Origin: G039029935 sp039029935
GTDB taxonomy: Bacteria; Chloroflexota; Anaerolineae; Caldilineales; Caldilineaceae
Direction: 5' to 3'
Length of the DNA: 21,569 nt
Assembly (NCBI GenBank): GCA_039029935.1
Contig: JBCCFC010000047.1
Coordinates: 1-21,569 of the forward strand
The notes beneath the pieces were generated by a model. It did no database searches and was not told the origin of the DNA. It was given only the letters and a program-made list of their open reading frames with translations. Shown in pieces: positions 7,901 through 19,900 of this stretch (position 1 is its first letter; every line of letters begins with the position of its first letter). Made by a program: the position numbers and the translations under genes.

Positions 7901-10900
7901 TGACAGCCTTTATCTCTGGTGCTGCGGGTCTTCAGGCCACTGTTGGTCTGTGGATTGATATGGATGGCGATGGCAATTTCACCGATGCCAATGAATTTCA
8001 TACGGCCACTGTAACCAACCCATCAGCGGGTGCAAACAATGTGGTCTCGACTTTCTCCTTCCCAGCCCCAAGTGAGGTTGGTGATGCCATCTATACCCGT
8101 GTCCGTGTCTCGTTTGATGCGGATGAGGTCGGCCAGATTGACGACCATGAAGGTCCAGCCAAGAGCGGTGAGGTTGAAGATTATGTCCTCATGAGCCTTG
8201 GTGACTTGGTTTGGCTGGATAACGGTATTGCCTCTGGTGGATCACAGGGTACGCCTGACGATGGCGTTGTCAATGGTGGCGAACAAGGCGTTGACGGTGT
8301 AACCGTTGAACTCTACCATGACGGTGACACGCCGGGCACAAGCACACCCATCGCGACAACAACGACAGCCGATGGTGGCCTTTATAAATTCACAGGCTTG
8401 CCAGAGGGTGATTATGTTGTCCATATTCCTAGCGGAAACTTCACTGGCGCAGGTCAACTGCTGGACCTCTACTCTAGCGATGACAGCACCAGTGGCATTG
8501 GCAACGACCCCGACTCTGATCAAAATAATAATGATGATAATGGCGTTGATAACAACAACCCTGCCAGCAATGGCATCAGCAGCCAAGCCATCACCTTGAG
8601 CTTTGGCGACGAACCCACCAATGATGGCAACAATGCCAACAGTAACCTGACGGTTGACTTTGGTTTTGTCCAGTATGACTGGGGTGATTTGCCCGACGGC
8701 AACAACACAGATTCACCTAGTTATAACACATTGGATGCAAACAATGGTCCTCACCATACGTTGATTCCAGACCTCTATATGGGGGCGGGTGTTGACGCCG
8801 AGGGTAATGGGCAGCCAAGCGCAACAGCAACTGGCGATGATACGTTGACGGGTACAGACACCTCTGATGACGAGGATGGTGTCAGCATTCCAGAGATGAT
8901 CGCAGGACAGAGTGCAACCGTAAATGTAACGGCGTTCAACAACAGCGGAGCGGATGCAGTTGTCTATGGATTTATCGACTTTAACGCTGATGGCGATTTT
9001 GATGATGAGGGCGAGGTGGTGACAGCCACTGTCTCCACAGGCACAACGTCTGGTACAACCGCGTTGGTCTTTAACGTGCCTGTTAGCGCAACCATCAATA
9101 CACCTGTAGGTGCACGTTTCCGATTGAGTACAGACGATGCACTGGATGCAAATGGTGCAGCACGTGACGGTGAAATCGAAGATTATCTCATCAGCATCAT
9201 CGGCCATGAGTATGGTGATTTGCCTGATACATACGGCACAATCAATGATGGTACTGTGACGATTCCGGCCGTTCATGTGGTGACGGACACGCTCTACTTT
9301 GGCAGCAACATCGATCACGAAGGTGATGGTGCAGAGGATGTCAACGCGGGCATGGGTGCATCCGGTGGTGACGACAATGCCAGCCCAACGGGTACTGGTA
9401 CGGATGACGAAGATGGTATCGTCTTTACAACGCCATTTATGCCAGGTGAAACGGCACAGATTCAGATCACAGCTAATGTAAACTCATCTATCAATGGTGA
9501 CGGCACAGCCTTCTATGGTGCATGGATTGACCTTGATGGTGATGGCAACTTTAACGGCACAAGTGAGTACTTCACTGGCTCAATCGGTGATGAGACTATC
9601 ACGTTAGATGTGCCTGTACCAGCGGGCACAGATATTGCCGATGTCATCTACAGCCGTTTCCGCATTGCTGCTGACGCAAACGAAGTCAACAACGTGGCGA
9701 ACTCTGTAGGCATGGCCGCAACGGGTGAGGTCGAAGACTATGTCCTGATGTCGCTGGGTGACACGGTTTGGTTTGACAACGACCCCAATGGCTTGGGCAA
9801 CAATGGCCTGTTGGATGGCTTGGAGCAGGGTGTTGAAGGTGTGACTGTTCAGTTGCGCAACAGCGGTGGCGCAGTCATTGCCACGGCAACCACGGATGCC
9901 AATGGCAACTATCTCTTTACGGGATTGACGCCAAGCAACTACACTGTGCATATTCCAGCCACAAACTTCCAGAGTGACGGTCCATTAGAAGCACACTTGT
10001 CATCAACGGGTGCGGATAGTGGTGATGCCACTGATGACAATGACAATGGCATTGACAACGCTGCACCCGCCACAAATGGTATCAGCAGCAACACGGTCAC
10101 GTTGGCAATTGGTACAGAACCAACAGGTGATGGCAACGGCGCCAACTCAAACTTGAGCATCGACTTTGGCTTTGTCGAGTATGATTGGGCGGACCTGCCA
10201 GACGGTAATAACACTGATTCACCAAGCTATAACACGATGGATGCCAACGGCGGACCAAGCCACCTCATCGTGCCAGGACTGTACATGGGTGATGTTGTCG
10301 ATTCTGAGTTGGATGGTCAGCCAAGTGCAACAGCAACAGGTGATGATGCCTTGACAGGTGCAGACACTGCTGACGACGAAGATGGCGTGACTATCCCGAC
10401 GTTGGTTGCAGGCGAATCAGCCACAATTGAAGTCGCCGCCTTTAATACGACAGGTGTTGGCGCAACAGTCTACGGCTTTATCGACTTCAACAACGATGGC
10501 ACATTTGACGATGCCAACGAAGCTGTCACGGCACTGGTTGCCAATGGCACGACTGCTGGCACAACGTCTCTGACGTTCAACGTACCACTGGATGCCGAAA
10601 TCAACACACCTGTGGGCGCACGCTTCCGCCTGAGCACAGACAACTCGCTCGATTCAGAGGACGCGGCGCAGGATGGTGAGGTTGAAGATTATTTGGTTGA
10701 GATTATCGGTTATGAGTTTGGTGACTTGCCAGATACATACGGTACGCGTGAAGGTGGCACTGTCGCTGTTCCTGCCGTTCACATCATCACCGAGACTATC
10801 TACTTTGGCAGCAACGTTGACAACGAGACCGACGGTGCGCCCGATGACAACGCGGGCATGGCAGCCACTGGTGGTGATGATAACGCCAGCCCAGATGGTT

Positions 10901-13900
10901 CTGGTCCGGATGATGAAGATGGCATTACCTTTGTCACGCCAATTCTGGCGGGACAAACGGCACAGATTCAGATTGCCGCCACCGTTGACGCATCTGTCAA
11001 TGGGGATGGCAATGCCTTCTACGGTGCATGGATTGATCTCAATGGTGATGGCGATTTTGCCGACGCATCTGAGTTCTTCACAGGAACCATTAGCAACGAG
11101 ACTATCACACTGAACGTCCCTGTCCCAGCCGATACGGTTGTTGCAGAGGCCATCTACAGCCGCTTCCGCATTGCCGCCGACGCCAACGAAGTCCATGACT
11201 TAGCCGATTCAGTTGGCGAAGCGCAGACAGGTGAGGTCGAAGATTATGTCCTCATGAGCTTGGGCAACCGCGTCTGGCGTGATGATGGTGATGGTGCAAA
11301 CAAGGACAACGGTGTGATTGATGCTGATGAGGATGGCATTGATGGCGTCACCGTTGAACTGTATACCAGCACAGATACACCAGGCACTGATGCACCGATT
11401 GCGACCGTCACAACCAGCGATGACGGCTATTACAACTTTACTGGCTTGATGCCAGGTGACTATATTGTTCATCTCCCTGACACCAACTTCCAAACAGGCG
11501 GTCAACTGGCGGGTACGCTCTCCAGTGACGACACGACTGCGGGCGTTGGTGATGATCCCGATGATAATGACGACAGCGATGATAATGGCATTGACCCAGC
11601 CCCATCAACCGATGAACTGGGCGAGCGTTTGGATGCGCATGAGGCTAGCGGTGTCAGCAGCGCAGTTGTGACGCTGTCGTTGAGCGATGAGCCAACCAAT
11701 GAGGATGAGGGCACAGGCAGCGACCAGAGTAACCTGAGCGTTGACTTTGGCTTTGTGCCACAGACAGACTTAGGTGACTTGCCCGATACCTATGGCACAA
11801 TCTACAACGGCACCGTCGTGACACCTGCCGTCCACATTTTGGATGGCGTGACATGGTTTGGTAGTTTGGTCGATGCTGAGGCCAATGGGCAGCTAGACCC
11901 AAGCGAGGGTGTCACAGCGAGAGGTGATGACAACGCGGGCGATGACGAGGACGGTGTTGAGTTTATCACAGCCCTGCCACCCAACGGCACAGGCACGATG
12001 TCACTCACCGTCAGTACAGATGCCGATGGTGCGTTCTACACCGCGTGGCTTGACTTTAATGGTGATGGCGATTTTGATGATGAGCTAGAGCAGATTGTCA
12101 CAACGGCAACGCCTATTTCAACAGGTTCATACGCCGTTGACTTTGACATTCCTAGCTTTGTCAGCACGACTGTCTATGCCCGTTTCCGAATTGCACAGAG
12201 TGCAGCCGATGTTGTTAATCCTGTCGGATTGGCCCCAACGGGTGAGGTTGAGGATTACGTCCTGTTGAGCTTGGGTAACTTGATTTGGAATGACAATGGT
12301 GCTGGCACAGAGGATAACCCGGGCGTTGCAAACGATGGCATCGTCAATGGCACAGAAGCAGGCATTGCCAATGTGGATGTGGAACTCTATCGGGCAGGAC
12401 AAGACCCAGCAAGCGATCCGCCGTTTGCCACTACCACAACGGATGCAAACGGGCACTATGAGTTTGCCGTTCCTGCCAATGATTACTTTGTGCATATCCC
12501 TGCTAGCGAATTTGCGGCAGGCCAACCATTACGCGGGTTTGCATCAAGCATCCCAACGGACGAGAATCCTGACGATGATGGCACAGATAACGATGACAAC
12601 GGTATCAACGCCACAACATCACTGGGCTATCTCGATGAGGGTGTCAGCAGCGGGGTCATCACATTGGCCGAAAACACCGAGCCAACGACCGATGGCAACA
12701 ATGCCAACAGCAACCTCAGTGTTGACTTTGGCATGATTGAGTATGACTTGGGTGATCTGCCTGAGATTTACACAACACTGCTCATTACCGATACGGCCAA
12801 CATCACGGGTGGCCCACGCCACATTATTGCTGATGGCGTCTATCTCGGTAGTCGTGTTGATGGTGAACCAGATGGTCAACCATCCAACATTGCGCAGGGT
12901 GATGATCTGGGTAGCGGCTCTGACGATGAAGATGGCGTTTCGTGGTCCACCTTGGCAGGCGACACAACCTTAATCCCTGGCGAACCAGCGCAAATTAAAG
13001 TGACAGCCAGCATCACTGGCTATCTCCATGCGTGGGTGGATTGGGATGGTGACAACACCTTTGCCGACAGTAATGAGCATATCGCCAACAATTTGCGCTT
13101 GGTCCCCGGTGAAAACATCATCAAGATCACATCTGCAACATTGGCAGAGGTGGTCGATGATGTCTATGCCCGTTTCCGCTTCACGACACAGGATTTGGGT
13201 GAAGATGGTCTTGATTATCGAGGTGATCCAGCGAGTGGCACACCGGATGGTGAGATCGAGGATTATGTGATCCCGGTCCGTTCTTACGCATTGGGCAACC
13301 GTGTCTGGCATGATTTGGACGGTGATGGCGTGATTGAGGATGGGGAGCCAGGTATCGACGGTGTGACTGTCAACCTGCTTGACAGCAGTGGCAATCAAAT
13401 TGACTCTGAACTCACGCAAGTCGGTGGCTACTATCGTTTTGATAACCTGCCTGCTGGCGACTATCAGGTTGAGATTCCAAGCAGTAACTTTAATGGCGGT
13501 CCTTTAACCGGACTGTTCAATAGTCTATCGACCGAGGTGGACCCAGATAGTGATGTTGATAGCAATGACAATGGCGTGAACACGGGGCTGGCAACAACGG
13601 CGGGTATCCTGAGCAACATGGTAACATTAAGCGGGTCGAGTGAGCTTGGTGTGGAAGGCGATGAACCCACAGACGAGAATGACCTTGGCCCAACGGATAC
13701 GCTCCTTATTCCAGACCACCGCGATAATCTCACGGTAGACTTTGGCTTCCATGCCCCTGTCACGGTCGGTGACAAGGTATGGTACGACGATAACTACAAT
13801 GGTCGCCAGGATAGTAACGAAGCGGGTGTATCCGGTGTCGAAGTGACATTGTATAACGCTGATACCAACGCTATTGCGGTTGATATCTTTGGTAATACAG

Positions 13901-16900
13901 CAGTCACAACAACCAATGACCTTGGCAACTATCTCTTCCCCAACTTACCACCAGGCAACTATTACGCACAATTCAATTTGAATACATTGCCCACAGGTGA
14001 TTGGCGTGTCACCCATCAGGATGAGACATCTGTAACGGATGACAAAGACTCCGATGTAAATCCAGCCACCAGCAAATCAGGCGCAACTGGGTTCTTGAAT
14101 GCTGGTTCCGAGGACTTGACGCTGGACATGGGGATTTGGGCACCTGTCAGCGTGGGTGATCTGGCATGGTTTGATAACGACCGTGATGGACTCTATGAGC
14201 CAGAGGATAGCGAGTTTGGTGTCCCCGGCATCACGGTGACGCTCTACTCAACGCTGGACACAATAAACCCAGTGGCAATCGACCTCACGGACAACGATGG
14301 TCGTTATCTCTTTGATAATCTGCCACCGGGCGATTACTATGTGCAGTTTGACTATGATGCCCTACCACCAGGCTACAGTGCAACCGATGCCGATGTCGGC
14401 GGTAGTGACCCTGTGACCGATACGATTGACTCAGATGCGGACGAGACAACGGGTGTCACGGCATCAACAGGCTTCCTGCCATCCACCAGCGAAGACATGA
14501 CCCTTGACTTGGGTATCTTTGCCAAAGTGGGTGTAGGCGACCGTGTATGGTTTGATGACAACTACAATGGCCTCCAAGATGAAAGCGAGAGTGGTGTGCC
14601 CAATGTCACCGTCGAACTCTTTAACGCATTGACCAACGCGCCGATGTTTATGACAACGACGACGGATGCCAATGGATTCTACATCTTCCAAGGGTTGAAC
14701 CCAGGCAGCTACTATGTCAATTTCGATCTGGATACAATCCCAGAAGACTATAACGTGACCTTGCGAAATCAAGGGGAGGATGATGCACTGGACTCGGATG
14801 TTGATGTGGAGTCGGGGTCTACCCAAGCAACAGGCATCATCTTTAGTACAGAGTCCAACCTCACATTAGATATGGGCATTTGGGCGCCCGTCTCTGTGGG
14901 CAATTTGGTCTGGTATGACGACAATGGCAATGGTCTTCAGGATGTGAACGAGTTGGGTGTTGCCGGGGTTGGTGTACGCTTGCTCAATGGCGATGGCAGC
15001 GATGTCACAGATATCAACGGCGACGCGGTTGCCGCCCAGACCACTGATGCGGATGGCAACTATCTCTTTGAGAATCTGGTCCCGGGTCAATATCAGGTTA
15101 TTTTTGATGTCAGTACACTGCCAACGGGTTATTCTGTGACGACACAGGATGCAACGTCTGGTGGTGTTGAAGTAGATGAACTTGATTCAGACGCTGAGGC
15201 GGAGTCGGGTGTCGTGGCAATCACGGACTTCATCCCGTCTCTGAGCGCAGACCTCACGCTGGATATGGGCATCATCGCCCCTGTCAGTGTGGGCAACCGG
15301 GTTTGGTATGACGAGAATGGCAACGGTGCGCAGGATTTCAGCAGCACAGGCGACGAGCCAGGTGTCGAAAATGTGCAGGTCAATCTCTATAACGCCGACG
15401 GCACACCAGCCGTCACGATGAGTGGTCAACCTGTTGAACCGCAGTTTACAGACGCCAATGGCGAATATCTCTTTACCGAGTTGCCACCCGGGGACTACTT
15501 TGTCGAATTTGTTCTAAGCAGTCTGCCGTCTGGCTATGCTGTGACAACACAAAATCAGGGGTCTGATTTGTTCGATTCGGATGCAGACCCAAGCAATGGG
15601 CGTACAGGCTCAACGGGCGTGTTGACATCGTTGCAGTCAGATACATCGTTGGATATGGGCATTGTCCCAACTGTCACCAGTGCAAACGCCAGCGTCCGTG
15701 TGGGCGACCGCGTTTGGTACGATGAAAATGGCGATGGGCTGCAAGGTGCGGATGAAGGTGGTGTTGCAGGTGTGGCCGTCATGCTCTATAACGCCGATGG
15801 CGCACAAGTCACCGACATCAACGGCAACTTGGTGGTATCGCAAACAACCGATATCAACGGTGCGTATCTCTTTGAGAATCTGCCTGAAGGGTCCTACTAT
15901 GTTCAGTTTGATTTATCAACAGTACCAGAGGGCTACGAAGTCACAACGCAGAATGTTGTGAGTACAGACCCATTTGCGGATACACTAGACTCGGATGCGG
16001 ACATCTTCACAGGTGTCACACACAGCACCGCCAATCTGGTCAATGGAGACTCTGACCTGACCTTGGACATGGGCATTGTCCCCGTGGGCAAAGACGGCAC
16101 AGCAGCGATTGCCGCAGGTGTTAGTGTGGGCGACCTTGTGTGGGTCGATAGCAATGCCAACGGTGTGCAGGATACCGACGAGGGTACTGGTGAGGGTGCT
16201 GGTGTCTCTGGCGTCAGCGTCTCACTCTTTACCATTGACACCTTTGGCCTGCCACAGAGCGTTGTTGACTTAAACAACAATCCGGTGGGTCCACAGACAA
16301 CGGATGAGAATGGCAACTATCTCTTTACAGATTTGCCTGTGGGTGAGTACTATGTGGTTTTTGATTTGACAACATTGCCAGATGGCTACACTGTCACCAG
16401 CCAGAATATTGGTAGCGACGATGCACTGGACTCGGATGCAAATCCATCTACAGGTCAGACAGACAGCACTGGCTTCATGAACGCGGGTGAGTTCAACTTC
16501 ACGCTCGATATGGGCATCATCCCACCGGGCAGCGTGACTGTTGGTGACTTGGTGTGGTATGACAATGATGGTGATGGTGTGCAGGACAGCGACGAGCCGG
16601 GTGTTGCCAGTGTGACAGTCAATCTGTTCACCAGCGATGGCGCACCAGCGGTTGACCCAGATGGCAACCCCGTGCCAGCACAAGTCACAGATGCCAACGG
16701 CAACTATCTCTTTAGCGGGCTACCAACGGGCAACTACTACGTTGTCTTTGACCTAGCAACATTGCCATCCTCTGGGTCAACCAGCTATCAGGTGACAACG
16801 CAGGATGCAGGATTGTTGGATAGCGAAGATTCTGATGCGAACAGTACAGGCCAAACCGCCAATACGGGACAGCTTGATGCGGGTGCAGAAGATTTGACGC

Positions 16901-19900
16901 TGGATATGGGTATCGTTGCGCCCGTCGCTGTCGGTGATCGGGTGTGGATTGACAACAACTTTGATGGTCTACAAGATGATGAAGCGGATGAACCTGGACT
17001 TGCAGGCGTAACAGTCCGCATCTTTAACAGCGATGGTTCTGATGTGATAGACCTGAGTGGCAACGCTGTCAGTGCGCAGACGACGGATGAAAATGGCAAC
17101 TATCTCTTCACTAATCTGCCACCGGGCAGCTACTTTGTCGAGTTTGATCTGGATTCGCTGGATGATACCTACTTTGTGACAACGGCGAATACAGGTGGCG
17201 ACATGCTTGGGGCTGACACCCTTGACTCGGATGCGGACCTCTCAACAGGCCAGACCGCCAGCACAGCATTCTTGCCTGCGGGGAGCCAAGACTTGACGCT
17301 CGATATGGGTGTCTACACACTTCTTGCAGACGAGACAGGCAGTATTGGACTAACCGTCCGTGTCGGTGATAAGGTGTGGGTGGATGATAATCTGAATGGC
17401 ATTCAAGATGCTGGTGAAATGGGTGTTCCCGGCGTCACAGTACACATCTTTAATGCTGTGGATGATTCACCAGCCGTTAATATTAATGGCGACCCTGTTG
17501 CTGAACAGGTGACAGACGGCAGTGGGAACTATCTCTTTAGAGATTTACCACCAGGCGAATACTACGTTGTCTTTGACTTGGCAACATTGCCAGAGGGAGC
17601 AATTGTCACGGCACAGGGTGTTGGCGATGACGATATTCGCGATTCGGACGTTGACCCAGACACGGGACGTACTGACACCACAGGTGACATCCCAGGGTCC
17701 ACACAGTTCCTGAACTTGGACATGGGCATCTATCAACTGGCCTCGATTGGCGATAAAGTCTGGCTGGATGAGGATGCGGATGGGGGCCAAGATGCAGGCG
17801 AGATTGGCATCGAGGGCATTACCGTGACACTGTTTAACGGTGATGGCACGAATACAGGCCAGACAACTACGACCGATGTCAACGGTGTCTATGGCTTTGC
17901 GGACCTGCTGCCCGGTGACTACTATGTACAGTTCACCGCACCAGCAGGCTATGTGGCAAGTCCACAGAATGCCAGCAACAACGACAGCGCTGACTCCGAT
18001 GCTGATCCTGTGACAGGCGTTACCGCTGTCACAACACTCACCTCAGGTGAAAATGACGTGACATGGGATGCAGGCTTCTATCTGCCAGCCAGCTTGGGTG
18101 ACCGTGTGTGGCTGGATGCCAACGGCAATGGGATTCAAGAAAATGGTGAGGTTGGTGTTGCCGATGTCGAGGTGCGGTTGTACAATGCCGATGGTTCATT
18201 GGCAACAACAGCCAGCGGTGGATCCGCCATCACAACGACAGACAGCGATGGCAACTATGTCTTGACCAACCTAATCCCAGGGTCATACTTTGTGGAGTTT
18301 GTGGAGCCAGCAGGGGAAGAAGACTTCTATGCGCTGAGTCCACAAAATGCCAGCAACAATCAGGCCACAGACTCGGATGCCGATCCAAATACAGGGCGCA
18401 CAGAGGTACTGGTCTTAGAAGCAGGTGAGCATGACCCAACATGGGATGCCGGGCTGGTTCAGCTTACCAATGTTGGCGACCTTGCATGGCTTGACTTAAA
18501 TGGCAATGGCGTGCAAAACAACGGCGAGCCAGGGTTCCCTGCGGTCGTGGTACAACTGCTCAATGTAGACGGCACGGTGGCAACCGATATTCATGGCACA
18601 CCACAGACAACCTTTACCGACATCAACGGTTACTATGAATTTGACCAGTTGATTCCAGGTGATTACAAGGTGGCCTTCAGCATTCCAGCGGGATACCTTG
18701 TCAGCGCACCAGATGTCAGTGACAACGAGACGCTTGATTCAGATATCAACCCAACCACTGGTGAGACAGCGATTGTCAGCTTGCAGCCAGGAAGACCATT
18801 GGGGCAATTTGACTCAACGTGGGATGCTGGTTTCTATCAACCCGTTAGCATTGGTGATTTGGTTTGGTATGACAGCAACGAAGATGGTGTGCAGGATGCA
18901 ATCGAAACGGGAACACCCGGTACACTGAGTGCGTTGGGTGTACCAGGGGTCACGGTTACACTCCATCAGGTTGATCCGGTGAATGGTGACGTGACAGTCG
19001 TTGGCACAACCACAACAGACAGTCATGGGCAATATCTGTTTGATAATTTGCCACCAGGCACCTACTATGTCAGCTTTACACCACCCGCCGAGTATGTCGT
19101 CAGCCCTGCCAACAACGGTAGCGATGATTTCTTTGACTCGGATGTGGACCCTGCAACATTGCAAACACCAGCAGTGACATTGGTCTCTGGCGACCGTAAC
19201 CCAACACTGGATATGGGGCTATTTATACCCAATAGCGAGCCAGCAAGCATTGGTGACTTTGTATGGTTTGATGCAGATCAAGATGGTTTGCAAGAAGGCA
19301 GCGAGCCGGGTTTGGCTGGTGTGTTGGTCACGCTCTATGATAGCGATGGCAACGCCATCACCAGCGTTCGCACCGATGCCACTGGATTCTACCAGTTTAC
19401 GGGGTTGATTCCTGGCGACTACTATGTCGAGTTTGCAACGCCACCAGGGTATTTGCCGACACAACAGGATGTGAGTAGTATTGATACGCTGGATTCAGAT
19501 ATGGACCCAGCGACAGGTCAAACATCCGTTACAACCTTGAATCCGGGTGAAAATGACACAACATGGGATGCCGGCTTCTATGTCGAGGATGTTCCAGCAT
19601 CTGTACAAGGCATTGCATGGTTTGACAGTGACTTGGATGGTCTCCAAGGCGGTCCAGAGGGCACCCCAGAAACAGGCATTCCGGGTGTATTGGTTGAGCT
19701 ATTCACTGCTGATGGCGAGCTGGTTTCCAGCATGGTAACGGGCAATGATGGCCGCTATTTCTTTGACAACTTGCCAGCAGGTGACTACTATGTACAGTTC
19801 TCACCACGTCCAGAATATGCGGCAACAGTACAGGATGCGGGTGCGGCAGGCACACCAAGCGACTTGCTAGACAGTGATGTTTCTGACAATCCGAGTGCAT

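Noticed and set aside
12970..13419. Minus-strand open frames of 100-200 codons inside the giant gene
   Set aside because: They arise from the repetitive GAT/GGT-rich coding sequence read backwards, recur in each repeat, and encode no recognisable domain.
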